A DNA stretch of 64,000 nt from Psychrobacter cibarius (lineage in GTDB: Bacteria; Pseudomonadota; Gammaproteobacteria; Pseudomonadales; Moraxellaceae). The position numbers and the translations under genes were made by a program. Numbering within the stretch: the stretch's first letter is position 1; each line of letters opens with the position of its first letter. The stretch is taken from positions 1-64,000 of the forward strand of contig NZ_JABASQ010000005.1 in NCBI RefSeq assembly GCF_016107535.1, written 5' to 3'. This document shows, in pieces, positions 46,146 to 56,787 of the stretch. The notes beneath the pieces were generated by a model. The model saw only the letters and a list, made by a program, of their open reading frames with translations. It was not told the DNA's origin and ran no database searches.

Positions 46146-46725
46146 TGATAGATCCGTGCTGCTTTGCCATACTCAATAGATAAGCCACTTAAGTAGAAAA
46201 GACCGCACTCGTGCGGTCTTTTTGTTTTGTATTCATTTTATATATATTCAGGCATGTCCTGAATTCAAAAATGGCAATAAAAATGAGAACAGACCTTAAT
46301 ACCTCACTATTAAACGCCAAAAGTACTATTTTCAAAAACAGTTAGCTTACTATCAATACAAATACAATAACCCTAAGCAAAACCCCTACCAACGATACAG
46401 TGGAGAAACATCCTTTACAGGCTATTTGCAAAGCTTAGCGCTTTTACTACGCCTAGAAATTATTATATGGGTTAGTATAGGAGCCAGTATAGATATACTC
46501 TGCTATCACGTGTTAATAGCAGTATAATTTTCGAGATATTTAACATCCTTGATGTAATCCTTACTAATGCAGACCTTTGTATGTCTTGCGGTAGCACAAT
46601 AGATTATTCTAAGATACTTGCCCAAATATTTTAATACAGCTTACTATCGGTATTAAAATTAGTGGTAATAAAAATATCGTATTTTGATTTTGATAAACTA
46701 ACTTGATAACCTAACCGGTGATACT
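46146..46725. other. Intergenic region, no gene seen
   Basis: 580 AT-rich bases after rho. It holds the rho terminator and an inverted repeat: TATAC-TC-TGCTAT (46494-46506) pairs with ATAGCA-GTATA (46516-46526). No ORF with a ribosome site, tRNA or T-tract hairpin beyond that. The promoter of the downstream lipoprotein gene must be here. Confidence 0.5.
46197..46223 (+). terminator. Terminator of rho
   Basis: AAAAGACCGCA pairs with TGCGGTCTTTT (11 bp, 4-nt loop), followed by a T and GTTTT, 51 nt past the stop. Confidence 0.92.
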
Positions 46726-46965
46726 ATGAAATTTGCTAAAACTATCGCAATGACTGCCCTTACTAGCTCTGCCCTTATCATGGGTGGCTGTGCAACTAAT
46801 GGATACAATAGTGGCTTGAGCAATACCGCTAAAGGTGCTGCTGCCGGCGCTGCTGCTGGTGCACTTATTAGAAGTGGCGGCGATAGCAAAGACATCGCTC
46901 GTGGCGCACTTGGTGGTGCTGCAGTAGGTGGCGCTGGTGCTTACATTCTTAATAACAGCAGATAA
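46726..46965 (+). CDS. Glycine-zipper lipoprotein
   Basis: 79 residues. The signal peptide MKFAKTIAMTALTSSALIMGG ends in a lipobox-like MGGC with Cys22 (the -3 residue Met is less usual). The mature part is short and Gly/Ala-rich: AAAGAAAGALI and RGALGGAAVGGAGAYI, a glycine-zipper pattern like OsmB or SlyB-type envelope proteins. It is probably a lipidated, membrane-associated protein. AACCGGTGATACT precedes ATG. Its function is not known. A bidirectional terminator at 47064 closes the unit. Confidence 0.85.
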   Translation: MKFAKTIAMTALTSSALIMGGCATNGYNSGLSNTAKGAAAGAAAGALIRSGGDSKDIARGALGGAAVGGAGAYILNNSR

Positions 46966-47063
46966 TCGCTAAATGATTATTTGGTGCTATCAAGGCCGTT
47001 TTTAAGCATTTCAACTGTGTGTATTTTAAATCTATTGAATATGTCTAAGACGCTCTAAAATAC

Positions 47064-47095
47064 AAAAAGCCTGCAATCGATATTGCAGGCTTTTT
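47064..47095. terminator. Bidirectional intrinsic terminator
   Basis: AAAAAGCCTGCAAT pairs perfectly with ATTGCAGGCTTTTT (14 bp, 4-nt loop). It lies between the lipoprotein gene and the convergent metallopeptidase gene. Confidence 0.93.
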
Positions 47096-47152
47096 GTTGG
47101 ATCGCCTTTTTTAGGCGATAGTTACTACGCTAAAATATCATAGCGATACTGA

Positions 47153-48043
47153 CTATAATGCCCCGCTAAAAGTATCACAAGACTGCACGTTGCCACTTTC
47201 CAAACCACGAGTGAACCACTGAACACGCTGCTGACTGGTGCCATGAGTGAAATTATCAGGTACGACTGCTCCACCGCTAGCGCGCGCTAAACGATCATCA
47301 CCGATTTGACCAGCGGCATTGATGGCCTCATCGATATCACCTGCCTCCAAAAACTGTACACGCTCTTGGTTACGTTGTGCCCAAACCCCAGCAAAACAAT
47401 CAGCCTGCAGTTCTTGTAGTACTGATAGCTTATTGGCTTGTGCACGAGTGACTTGACGGCTGGCTTCATTAACTTGCTGACTGATACCTAATAAAGTCTG
47501 TACGTGATGACCAACTTCATGTGCAATAACATAAGCTTGTGCAAAATCACCCGCTTTACCTTGATTATCTTGGTCGCCAGAGCCTTGCTTATCACCCGTG
47601 ATACCGAGATTTTGGCGCATTTCTACAAAGAAAGATTTGTCTAGATAGACAGTCTGATCGCCTGGGCAATAAAATGGGCCCGTCGCGGAGCTAGCACTGC
47701 CGCAGGCTGAGCTAACTTGACCATTGAAGAGAGTCAATGATGGCTCCTGATAGGTGCTGCCTGCTTCTTTAAATATTTGATGCCAAACTTCTTCAGTATC
47801 AGCCAAGACTACTTTGACAAACTGCGTATCTCGATCGTTACTTGTCGCAGGTTCGGTAGCGGCACTGCTATTGCCACCGCCTGCTACTACTTGACCCGTC
47901 TGTAAAGCGGTCATTGGGTTTACCCCAAATACCAGCCATAAAATGCCAGCAATAATAATTCCACCGATACCACCGCCTATCATTTTGCCGCCACCACTAC
48001 TGGTGCGCACATTGGAACTGCCGCGTCTACCTTGCCATTTCAT
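47153..48043 (-). CDS. YpfJ-type neutral zinc metallopeptidase
   Basis: Membrane-anchored putative protease of the YpfJ (DUF2342-unrelated, 'neutral zinc metallopeptidase') family, 296 residues from ATG 48043, which has GAGGAATGAAACA in front; a TTG at 48058 would add five. MKWQGRRGSSNVR is the family N-terminus, followed by a Gly-rich segment and a membrane helix (about 24-42). HEVGH at 175-179 is the zinc motif, and LQELQADCFAGVWA supplies the third ligand Glu. The C-terminus ends with GTSQQRVQWFTRGLESG as expected. The biological substrate is unknown. Confidence 0.9.
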   Translation of the reverse strand: MKWQGRRGSSNVRTSSGGGKMIGGGIGGIIIAGILWLVFGVNPMTALQTGQVVAGGGNSSAATEPATSNDRDTQFVKVVLADTEEVWHQIFKEAGSTYQEPSLTLFNGQVSSACGSASSATGPFYCPGDQTVYLDKSFFVEMRQNLGITGDKQGSGDQDNQGKAGDFAQAYVIAHEVGHHVQTLLGISQQVNEASRQVTRAQANKLSVLQELQADCFAGVWAQRNQERVQFLEAGDIDEAINAAGQIGDDRLARASGGAVVPDNFTHGTSQQRVQWFTRGLESGNVQSCDTFSGAL

Positions 48044-48564
48044 TGTTTCATTCCTCAAATATACGATATATATATTGCTACTCGTATTGATGATTTTTTA
48101 TATAGTGTAATTTTGACTCAATTCTTTATTTTTTTGACCAAATCCGATTTCTAACAAGTAAGTAATCTCAAAGTACTTTTGACGAATGCTACTTTACTAG
48201 GCTCTTGATATTGCACTAATCAAGACATTTAATGACTATTAAACCCCTAATAGATACAATAGATGCTTATAAAGTCTAGTAGAAATCAAGACATCGAAAA
48301 GGTCATCAGAATAGGTTGATGTCATTGATTATACGTCTATTAATTTGGCTCGTTGTATTAAAAATTATAACGAATAAGTGATGTAAAACACTATTTACAA
48401 TTTTATTGTTACTTAATTGTACAGCCTATTTCTATTTATATAGAAATCCTATAGAATGCGTGAAAGCTGAGTAGCTGTAACTAAGACTAGTTGAATTCTG
48501 AGAAATCTCAGCTTTCAACCTTTTTTGCTGCTACTGATCATTTCATTTTCCCGGAGAAAACCTT
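48044..48564. other. Intergenic region, no gene seen
   Basis: About 520 AT-rich bases between divergent metallopeptidase and lipoprotein genes. An 8-bp perfect inverted repeat ATTTCTAT-TTAT-ATAGAAAT at 48428-48447 lies some 120 nt before the lipoprotein gene and could be an operator or mRNA hairpin. No RNA gene or reading frame is seen. Confidence 0.45.
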
Positions 48565-48921
48565 ATGAACTTAAAATTACTTGCTCTAGCTGGTATCATG
48601 ACTGCAACTATGGGCCTTACTGCCTGTGACAGCAACAAAGAAAACGCTGCTGAAGATTTATCTGACGCACAAGAAGAAGTGCAGGATGCATCAAAAGAGC
48701 TAAACGAAGCTGCTGCTGAAGGCGAAGTAACTGCTGATGCTGACGCTGCTGTTGCTGAAGCTGAAGCTGACATCACTGATGCTCAAGTTGCTACTGCTAC
48801 TGACGAAATCGATGCTGAAGTACCTGTAGACGGTACTACTACTAGCGTTGACGTAGCTAGCGAAACTCCAGCTGTAGACGCAGCTGACGAAGTTGTAGTT
48901 ATTGAAGAACCAGCTCAGTAA
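48565..48921 (+). CDS. Acidic Ala-rich lipoprotein
   Basis: 118 residues. The signal peptide ends at LTAC (lipobox, Cys21) after MNLKLLALAGIMTATMG. The mature protein is a highly acidic Ala/Glu/Asp/Val repeat, partly heptad-like (DAQEEVQDASKELNEAA), probably helical at first and disordered later. There are almost no Lys or Arg residues after position 45. The start is supported by CCCGGAGAAAACC. The role is unknown; it may be an abundant small envelope lipoprotein. It is a single gene ending at the terminator at 48954. Confidence 0.8.
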   Translation: MNLKLLALAGIMTATMGLTACDSNKENAAEDLSDAQEEVQDASKELNEAAAEGEVTADADAAVAEAEADITDAQVATATDEIDAEVPVDGTTTSVDVASETPAVDAADEVVVIEEPAQ

Positions 48922-48953
48922 TTTTATCGTTTATATGATAGAAATACTGTAGT

Positions 48954-48984
48954 AAAAAAAAGAGAGCCTAAGCTCTCTTTTTTT
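48954..48984 (+). terminator. Terminator after the acidic lipoprotein
   Basis: GAGAGC-CTAA-GCTCTC core extended by an eight-A / seven-T pairing; on the + strand it ends in T7. Confidence 0.92.
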
Positions 48985-49154
48985 ATGCGTGTCATTTGCA
49001 ATCGTTCATGGTTATTCATAGCTAAATATGATATTTAATGGCGCTTTCAAGTGTAGATCAACCATCTCACATTAATAATAAAGCGTAACTTTAACAACCA
49101 TCATGAAGTCATGATATATTTATATGTTCAGTTTTATACGATTGACAGTTACTG

Positions 49155-49454
49155 CTACTCGTCAAATAGACGCTCATCAACTTGTTGACGGAATTTTTGC
49201 CCTGTCTTGAAAGTCACCACACGGCGTGCTGATACGGCGACTGGCTCTCCTGTCTTAGGGTTGCGACCTGGACGGCTATTTTTATCTTTAAGCTCGAAGT
49301 TGCCAAAGCCTGAAAGCTTGACCTCTTTGCCATCAATTAAACTCTCTGACAATTCATCAAAGAAATTCTCTACCAAACAGCGGCCTTCTTGGCGTGTTAG
49401 GTCAAGATGACTCATCAAATGCTCAATCATGTCAGATTTGGTTAAGGTGCTCAC
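49155..49454 (-). CDS. ihfA: Integration host factor alpha subunit
   Basis: DNA-bending nucleoid protein, half of the IHF heterodimer. Length is 99 residues, as in E. coli. The HU/IHF signature [21 protein letters not shown] carries the beta-arm prolines and the family core. [12 protein letters not shown]-like ending and the [18 protein letters not shown] start match IHF-alpha. The start codon is GTG 49454 with AGGAG 8 nt upstream. Located downstream of pheT as in E. coli (pheS-pheT-ihfA), although a 246-nt gap suggests its own promoter as well. Confidence 0.95.
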   Translation of the reverse strand: MSTLTKSDMIEHLMSHLDLTRQEGRCLVENFFDELSESLIDGKEVKLSGFGNFELKDKNSRPGRNPKTGEPVAVSARRVVTFKTGQKFRQQVDERLFDE

Positions 49455-49700
49455 AGTACGACTCCTATGCTATGTCGTGATGTCGAATATCATGGTTTAG
49501 CGGTATGAGGGTTAATGCTAGCTATTATAAAGGTTTTCTAACCTCTTTTTAACAAAGACTGCTTTAAAATCCTTTATTAATAACCACTTAACTATTTTTA
49601 TGAAAAAAATTTTATAAAATCATAATTCTTATAAATAGCAATGCCCTATAGCCTCTTTAAGAGTGAGGCTACAGAGCATATCTATGATAAGAGCTATATG

Positions 49701-52115
49701 TTAGCTGTCACGCAACTTTGCAGCATGTTGCTCAGTTAGTGCTTGTACCACTTTGTCAGTCGCGGTTTTAATGGCGTCATCAGATAGCGTTTGTGCATTG
49801 TCTTTCCATATTAGCGCAAAAGCCAATGAGCGCTGACCAGCTGGCACGTTGTCGCCTTGATACACATCAAACAACCACAGATCAGCCAATAGTTCACCAG
49901 CTGCCGCGCGTATCGTCGACTCTAATGTCTGTAAACTGATCTCACTGTCTACTAAAATGGCAATATCACGGCGTACTTGTGGAAATTTGCTTGGGGTGGT
50001 GATGGTATGTTGCTCACGAGCAAGGGTCAGTAATGGCGCAAGTGATAATTGAGCAACCCACGTAGCTGGCAAATCTAACTGCTTAGCCGTGTTAGGATGC
50101 AACTGACCCAACCAACCGACATATTCATCATCAATATAGAGCTTAGCGCTTTGACCCGGATGCAAGAAAGCAAGCTCACTGCGCTCATAGCGAATACGGG
50201 CGCTATCCATTTGTGCAGGTAATAACTGCTCAATATCATGCTTAAGATCATAAAAGTCTAACGCACGGTTTTGATACGCTTGCTCGTCCCAGACATCGCC
50301 AACTGCTACTAACGCAATACTTGGCGTTTGTACCAACTCACTAATACTTTGACCAACAAAGCTAAGCCCTGTTTCAAAGAAACGAACGCGTGGCTGCTGA
50401 CGATTGAGATTGTACTGCACGCAAGGCAATAAGCTTGATAACAAAGTACGGCGCATCACGGCTAAGTCACTAGAGATAGGATTGGCCAGTGCCAACACTT
50501 CTCCTAGGGCTTTATCATCGAGCAAGGCTTCTATTTTTGCGTCACTAAAGCTAAAGCTAATGGCTTCCATATAGCCATTATCGACTAGTGCCAGCTTCAT
50601 CTCGTGAGTCAAGTCTGCGGTATCGTCATAATCCATGCTGACTTGCAAATGCGGCAACACGCTTGGAATATTGTCATAGCCATAGATACGCGCAATTTCT
50701 TCGATGAGGTCTTCTTTGATACTCATGTCAAAGCGATACGATGGCGGCGTGCAAATCAGGCTATCGGCTTGCTGCGCTACCTCAAAGCCCAATTGGGTTA
50801 AGATACGAACCATGACTGCTGGCTCAATCTCAATACCGATGACATCACGAACTTTAGCAATTGGTAAAGTAATCGGTGCGCGAGCTGGTAAATGCTCACT
50901 GCTTTCTGCTTTTACTATTTGTCCGGCTTGCCCACCAGTAACGCTACTAATCAAATCAACAGCGCGTGCCAATGCTAGCTCTGGTAACTCAAAGTCTACC
51001 CCACGCTCAAAGCGTTGTGAGGCATCAGTATGCAGACCAAAACGGCGTGCACGTGCAGCAATAGCAAGCTGGTTAAAGAAAGCACTTTCTAAGACGATAT
51101 TGGTGGTGCTATCAGTAACACTACTGCGTTGACCGCCCATGATACCCGCGAGCGCAAGTGCGCCTTTATCATCAGCAATGACTAATTCATCACCCGTTAG
51201 AATAATGGTTTGCTCATTTAATAAGACAATCGTTTCTTCAGGCTGTGCCAAACGCACCACGATATCGCCCTCGATAGTATCGGCATCAAAAGCATGTAGC
51301 GGTTGACCCAACTCCATCAATACATAGTTGGTCACATCAACCAAAAAGTTGTGCGAGCGTAGTCCTGACTGAACCAGCGCATCTTGCATCCACTTTGGGG
51401 TGTCGATGCTACGATCAATATTGCTGATTGACTGTAGTAAATAGCGCGGGCACGCTTCAATTGCACTAACCGTTACCGCTGGCGTAGCAGTACCAGCAGC
51501 GTTTTCAGTAGCTGCTACGTTGGCAGGAATATCAGGCAGCTGCATTGGCAAATCATTGATAACTGATATTTCGCGTGCAATACCGCGTACACTAAAACAG
51601 TCACCGCGATTTGGGGTGATAGAGATATCTAATATCTGATTGTCTAAACCTAAATACTCACGAATATCCATACCAATCGGTGCATCAGCTGGCAATTCAA
51701 GCAGACCATCGATGCTATCGGTTAAATCAATTTCAGACGCGCCGCAAAGCATACCGTTAGAGTCGACACCGCGTAGGTTACCGTTTCTAATTTCAAAACC
51801 TGCACCATTATCAGAAGGCAAAATGGCACCAACGGTCGCAACGGGTGCTTTCATACCAACGGTGACATTGGGTGCGCCGCAGACGATTTGTAACGGTTCA
51901 GCTGCACCAATATTAACCTGCGTAACGCGCAGTTTATCGGCATCTGGATGCTGCTCGACGCTGATGACTTCACCGACGACCACACCACTGAAGGCACGGG
52001 CAACCGCATAGCGATCATCAATCTCAAGTCCTGCCATCGTGAGTTGTTCGGCCAATTGCTCACTAGTATTGTTGGGGTTTACCCATTGACGTAGCCACTG
52101 TTCGCTAATTTTCAT
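49701..52115 (-). CDS. pheT: Phenylalanyl-tRNA synthetase beta subunit
   Basis: Large subunit of PheRS; with PheS it charges tRNA-Phe and edits mischarged Tyr-tRNA. Length is 804 residues (E. coli 795). It contains an N-terminal tRNA-binding EMAP-II-like domain (about 39-150), B3/B4 editing domain, B5 domain (about 405-480) and a C-terminal ferredoxin-fold anticodon-binding domain (about 710-804) with KFPQVRRDIAILVD. The gap to pheS is 71 nt and no terminator intervenes, so the two form an operon. All segments look intact. Confidence 0.97.
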   Translation of the reverse strand: MKISEQWLRQWVNPNNTSEQLAEQLTMAGLEIDDRYAVARAFSGVVVGEVISVEQHPDADKLRVTQVNIGAAEPLQIVCGAPNVTVGMKAPVATVGAILPSDNGAGFEIRNGNLRGVDSNGMLCGASEIDLTDSIDGLLELPADAPIGMDIREYLGLDNQILDISITPNRGDCFSVRGIAREISVINDLPMQLPDIPANVAATENAAGTATPAVTVSAIEACPRYLLQSISNIDRSIDTPKWMQDALVQSGLRSHNFLVDVTNYVLMELGQPLHAFDADTIEGDIVVRLAQPEETIVLLNEQTIILTGDELVIADDKGALALAGIMGGQRSSVTDSTTNIVLESAFFNQLAIAARARRFGLHTDASQRFERGVDFELPELALARAVDLISSVTGGQAGQIVKAESSEHLPARAPITLPIAKVRDVIGIEIEPAVMVRILTQLGFEVAQQADSLICTPPSYRFDMSIKEDLIEEIARIYGYDNIPSVLPHLQVSMDYDDTADLTHEMKLALVDNGYMEAISFSFSDAKIEALLDDKALGEVLALANPISSDLAVMRRTLLSSLLPCVQYNLNRQQPRVRFFETGLSFVGQSISELVQTPSIALVAVGDVWDEQAYQNRALDFYDLKHDIEQLLPAQMDSARIRYERSELAFLHPGQSAKLYIDDEYVGWLGQLHPNTAKQLDLPATWVAQLSLAPLLTLAREQHTITTPSKFPQVRRDIAILVDSEISLQTLESTIRAAAGELLADLWLFDVYQGDNVPAGQRSLAFALIWKDNAQTLSDDAIKTATDKVVQALTEQHAAKLRDS

Positions 52116-52186
52116 AAATATCTCAGATCAGAATTTTATAATAAAGGTTTTGGAGTAAAGGTAGAGGTATTATTAAATAATAAAAT

Positions 52187-53594
<1,408 letters not shown>

Positions 53595-53951
53595 TTATGC
53601 TAATGCCGCTTTTGCTTTTTCGACCAACGCTGCGAAAGTCGCTGCATCATGCATAGCGATGTCAGCAAGTACGCGACGATCGACAGTGATGTTAGCCAAT
53701 TTCATGCCATTGATAAAGCGGCTGTAGCTTAAGCCGTTTAAGCGTGCACCAGCATTGATACGTGCAATCCAAAGACGACGGAAGGTACGTTTTTTGTTGC
53801 GACGGTCACGATAAGCATATTGACCAGCTTTGGTCACTGCTTGTACCGCTACGCGGTAAACACGTGAACGGGCACCGTAGTAGCCTTTTGCGCGTTTTAG
53901 GATTTTTTTGTGACGACGATTCGCCTGTACACCACGTTTTACACGGGCCAT
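53595..53951 (-). CDS. rplT: 50S ribosomal protein L20
   Basis: Primary rRNA-binding protein of the large subunit, 118 residues as usual. It begins [19 protein letters not shown], has [23 protein letters not shown] in the centre and continues to LADIAMHD near the end, all conserved. In E. coli L20 represses translation of the infC-rpmI-rplT mRNA; here infC is not beside it, so any control would act on the rpmI leader. It lies 150 nt after rpmI on the same strand. Confidence 0.97.
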   Translation of the reverse strand: MARVKRGVQANRRHKKILKRAKGYYGARSRVYRVAVQAVTKAGQYAYRDRRNKKRTFRRLWIARINAGARLNGLSYSRFINGMKLANITVDRRVLADIAMHDAATFAALVEKAKAALA

Positions 53952-54101
53952 AAATTACTCCAAGATTTCTTTAATCATTATTAAACGAATCACGATGTCA
54001 TCGAATAGTAGACATCGCTATCAGATTGCAAAGTCAGATATTTTTAATTCAGTCGCTATAAATTAAACAACGCTTCATTAAAGATAAATGACGATAGCCT
54101 A

Positions 54102-54299
54102 CTAGATGTATGGGCACATGCGACGAACTGCTGCTTCGTCAGACTTGTCCACCATCTTTAGACCGCGCAACTGGCGAATACGCTTAGCTGATTTCTTGGT
54201 CAAGATATGGCTTTTGTTTGCTTGCTTACGCTTGAAGCCGTTCGCTGTTTTTTTGAAGCGTTTAGCTGCACCGCTTCTGGTTTTCATCTTAACTTTCAT
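54102..54299 (-). CDS. rpmI: 50S ribosomal protein L35
   Basis: 65-residue basic protein of the large subunit. [21 protein letters not shown] at the start, [22 protein letters not shown] in the middle and RRMCPYI at the end are typical. It precedes rplT, as in most bacteria, but no infC (IF3) gene lies upstream in the 600 bases before the next gene; a MITE-like element is found there instead. Confidence 0.96.
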   Translation of the reverse strand: MKVKMKTRSGAAKRFKKTANGFKRKQANKSHILTKKSAKRIRQLRGLKMVDKSDEAAVRRMCPYI

Positions 54300-54897
54300 G
54301 ATGATTTGCCTCTTTGTCTTTGATAGAACCTGGTCGTCAAATAGTTAATAACGAATAGTGGCTGTAAAAACACCCACTAAACCTCTATTTGCCTCGAGGT
54401 GGGAGGCGGTATTTTAGCAGATAATGCACTGTTTTGCCAAGGAAACTTTTACGCCTCGCCTAGGGCGTGTCCTCAATCTGAACGAAAGCAAATAAATGGA
54501 CTAAAAACGGTTAGATTTTGCCAAGCTACGTCAAATAGCTTATCAATATCTCGATATTATTTGCGCTATTTTCCCTTTTTGACGGCAATTTATATCATTC
54601 TTATCATCATTTTTAAAATGAGGACACGCCCTAGTAGGCATGACAATGGATAATGAGTATGAGCCCATTTATAAAGATTTTAGTCAAAACACTCATAAAA
54701 CTGCGGATTTACCGCCAAATAGATTGAATGTCAGCTTAAGCTGTGCTTAAGTAGAGACTGAACCTTAGTATAAGCTGAGCGCTAATAATACAAAGTTATT
54801 TATAACACTTATCGAGCGCCTATCGTACGATGATGACGCTACCAACCTACACCATGATTAGCAGCACTCATAGCCTGCAATCAATCTAGGAGATAAC
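54300..54897. other. Intergenic region with MITE, no infC
   Basis: About 600 bases between rpmI (leftward) and the thioesterase gene (rightward). Half is occupied by the 175-bp element at 54460-54634. The remainder is AT-rich and holds the rpmI promoter; a CAGCTTAAGCTGTGCTTAAG partial inverted repeat is near 54731-54750. No reading frame for IF3 is present. Confidence 0.6.
54460..54634. mobile_element. MITE-like element with 16-bp perfect TIRs
   Basis: A 175-bp non-coding segment starts with CTAGGGCGTGTCCTCA and ends with its exact reverse complement. The CTAG at each edge may be part of the repeat or contain a target duplication (TA or CTAG). The interior is AT-rich and has no reading frame. 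Size, lack of a transposase and perfect ends fit a miniature inverted-repeat transposable element, probably mobilised by an IS with the same ends. Confidence 0.75.
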
Positions 54898-55341
54898 GTG
54901 TCAAAACAAGAATTAGACTTTGATAACGACATATTTGTCTTTGAAACAGTGATGCGTGTGCGTCATATTGAGCTTGATATGGCTCAGTACCTGACGCTCG
55001 AATCATTGACGGCATTGCTATGTGAGGCGCGGCAGAGATTTTTTTACTCTAAAGGTATTAAAGAGATCGATGCAGATTATCACGGTTTAATTATCGATGA
55101 GTTACAACTAATTATTGTCAGTCGCATACGGGCGCGTGAAGAGCTATTATTTGAAGTAGGCGTTGAACCGTTATACGATAATGGTGGCACTATAGTGATA
55201 AAAATTACCCGTATGCATACTGGAGAAACAGTAGCCAAGGCGCGGCAGCATTTTGTCAATTATGACTTTCGCCTCAATAAATCCATTGCGCTTGATAAAA
55301 TTATGAAAGAAGCGCTGTACCCACATCTCTACAGGATTTGA
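54898..55341 (+). CDS. Hot-dog fold acyl-CoA thioesterase-like protein
   Basis: 147-residue single hot-dog domain of the 4HBT/FadM type: VRHIELDMAQYLTLESLTALLCEAR occupies the position of the canonical RYxDTDxxGHVNNxxYLxxxExAR. The first Asp is Glu here, and Gly-His is replaced, so catalysis may differ. GLIIDELQLIIVSRIRAREELLFEV is the usual second strand pair. The start is GTG 54898 with a consensus AGGAG 5 nt upstream. It stands between the MITE and a solo copy of the same end sequence (55343-55359), and ends 2 nt before that copy. Confidence 0.75.
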   Translation: MSKQELDFDNDIFVFETVMRVRHIELDMAQYLTLESLTALLCEARQRFFYSKGIKEIDADYHGLIIDELQLIIVSRIRAREELLFEVGVEPLYDNGGTIVIKITRMHTGETVAKARQHFVNYDFRLNKSIALDKIMKEALYPHLYRI

Positions 55342-55342
55342 T

Positions 55343-55359
55343 ATTGAGGACATGCCCTA
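55343..55359. repeat. Solo terminal repeat after the thioesterase gene
   Basis: ATTGAGGACATGCCCTA is the reverse complement of the 17 bases at 54461-54477 with one mismatch (G to A). It forms an inverted partner to the left end of the MITE at a distance of about 900 bases. Confidence 0.65.
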
Positions 55360-55454
55360 ACGCCAACTGCTTTTTTATTCAGACCATAAATAGAATCCGT
55401 TACGATTCATTTATTCCCCTTTGATTTCTATATAAACAAGAAGACAGATATATT

Positions 55455-56315
55455 ATGACTTTACCTGCTTGGCTGGCTGCCATAAAATTTAATGATGATG
55501 GTTTGATTCCTGCAATTGCTCAAGATCATAAGTCTGGGCGTATTTTGATGATGGCTTGGATGAATGCCGAAGCACTACAGTTAACCGCGCAAACGCAGAC
55601 AGCGGTTTATTTTTCGCGCTCACGTGCCAAATTGTGGCATAAGGGCGAGTCATCGGGTCATACTCAGACCGTACATGATATTCGCTTGGACTGTGATGCA
55701 GACGTGATTGTACTTAGTGTCACTCAGGCTGGCGGTATCGCTTGCCATACTGGTCGCGAGTCTTGTTTCTATCAGCGTTTAGATTTGTCGGGCCAAACGC
55801 CTGAATGGCAAACCGTCGATAAGGTATTAAAAGACCCTGCTGATATTTATCATTCAAGCGATGCAGCAAAATCCATTCCTAAAACTAACGAGACGCAGGC
55901 TAACGATGTAATCCCTTCAGATGCCAATCACAGTCACAGTCACCATGACAACGACACTACTAATCGCTCTATTTTGCAGCAGCTTGACGGTGTATTGGCA
56001 GAGCGTAAACAAGCAGATGCTGATAGCTCGTACGTGGCAAGCTTATACGCAAAGGGTTTAAATAAAATCCTAGAGAAAGTTGGCGAAGAGAGTACTGAAA
56101 GTATCATTGCCGCCAAAGATTTTGCCAATTGCGACGAAAATAGCAATAAAGCGCAATATGATGACGCTCGTCATGAGCTCATCTATGAGGTGGCCGATGT
56201 CTGGTTTCATACATTAGTAGGACTGGCGTGGTTCGATATTGAGTCGGATGCGGTATTAAACGAGCTAGGTCGACGTTTTGGTCTATCAGGTATCGATGAA
56301 AAGGCGGCGCGATAG
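55455..56315 (+). CDS. hisIE: Bifunctional HisI-HisE fusion
   Basis: Catalyses two steps of histidine biosynthesis: phosphoribosyl-ATP pyrophosphohydrolase (HisE) and phosphoribosyl-AMP cyclohydrolase (HisI). The N-terminal HisI domain (about 10-115) has [16 protein letters not shown] and DCDAD...[10 protein letters not shown] with the zinc cysteines. The C-terminal HisE domain (about 172-286) has [15 protein letters not shown] and [14 protein letters not shown]. Length is 286, well above the ~203 of enterobacterial HisIE; the excess is a polar His/Ser/Asp-rich linker (about 125-170). tatABC follows, as hisI-hisE-tat in other Gammaproteobacteria. Confidence 0.95.
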   Translation: MTLPAWLAAIKFNDDGLIPAIAQDHKSGRILMMAWMNAEALQLTAQTQTAVYFSRSRAKLWHKGESSGHTQTVHDIRLDCDADVIVLSVTQAGGIACHTGRESCFYQRLDLSGQTPEWQTVDKVLKDPADIYHSSDAAKSIPKTNETQANDVIPSDANHSHSHHDNDTTNRSILQQLDGVLAERKQADADSSYVASLYAKGLNKILEKVGEESTESIIAAKDFANCDENSNKAQYDDARHELIYEVADVWFHTLVGLAWFDIESDAVLNELGRRFGLSGIDEKAAR

Positions 56316-56503
56316 TTTCTATAAGCTTAGCGACTGCCCTGTTTGATTATTGTTGATTTCACCTTTTTGTCACAAGTGCAGGTTATAATATAGCTCTGTT
56401 TTACTTCGCATTGTATGCCGAGGCTGTTTATTGAGTATAACAATCTTCGATACACCCAAAGTAGGCATACAAAGACTGAAAATCAAGACACAAGGATACC
56501 TTT

Positions 56504-56746
56504 ATGGGTAGTTTTTCTATTACGCATTGGCTGATTTTATTGGTGGTAGTGGTGGTCGTATTTGGCACCTCAAAGCTTAGAAATGCTGGCAAAGATTTGG
56601 GCGGCGCAGTCAAAGGTTTCAAAGAAGCGGTCAAAGACGAAAATACTGAGCATGCTAAAAAGCATGTGGTGCTCGATCATGATGGCAATGCACACACTGA
56701 AGAGCGCCCAACAACCACCAAGGTTGATGACACGCATAATGTATAG
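56504..56746 (+). CDS. tatA: Sec-independent translocase subunit TatA
   Basis: Pore-forming subunit of twin-arginine translocation. 80 residues. A short N-terminal membrane helix [29 protein letters not shown]-like pattern (residues 6-22) is followed by the FGxxKLRxxGxxLG amphipathic helix hinge at 21-34 and a charged tail. Phe-Gly at the hinge is conserved. AAGGATACCTTT precedes ATG. tatB begins 41 nt downstream. Confidence 0.95.
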   Translation: MGSFSITHWLILLVVVVVVFGTSKLRNAGKDLGGAVKGFKEAVKDENTEHAKKHVVLDHDGNAHTEERPTTTKVDDTHNV

Positions 56747-56787
56747 CCTCTAGACAGTGACCTTTTAGACAGTGACATTGGAACATT

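Noticed and set aside
49649-49671. TAGCCTC/GAGGCTA hairpin as a terminator between pheT and ihfA
   Set aside because: A 7-bp stem without a T tract on the - strand; ihfA is probably read from both pheST and its own promoter.
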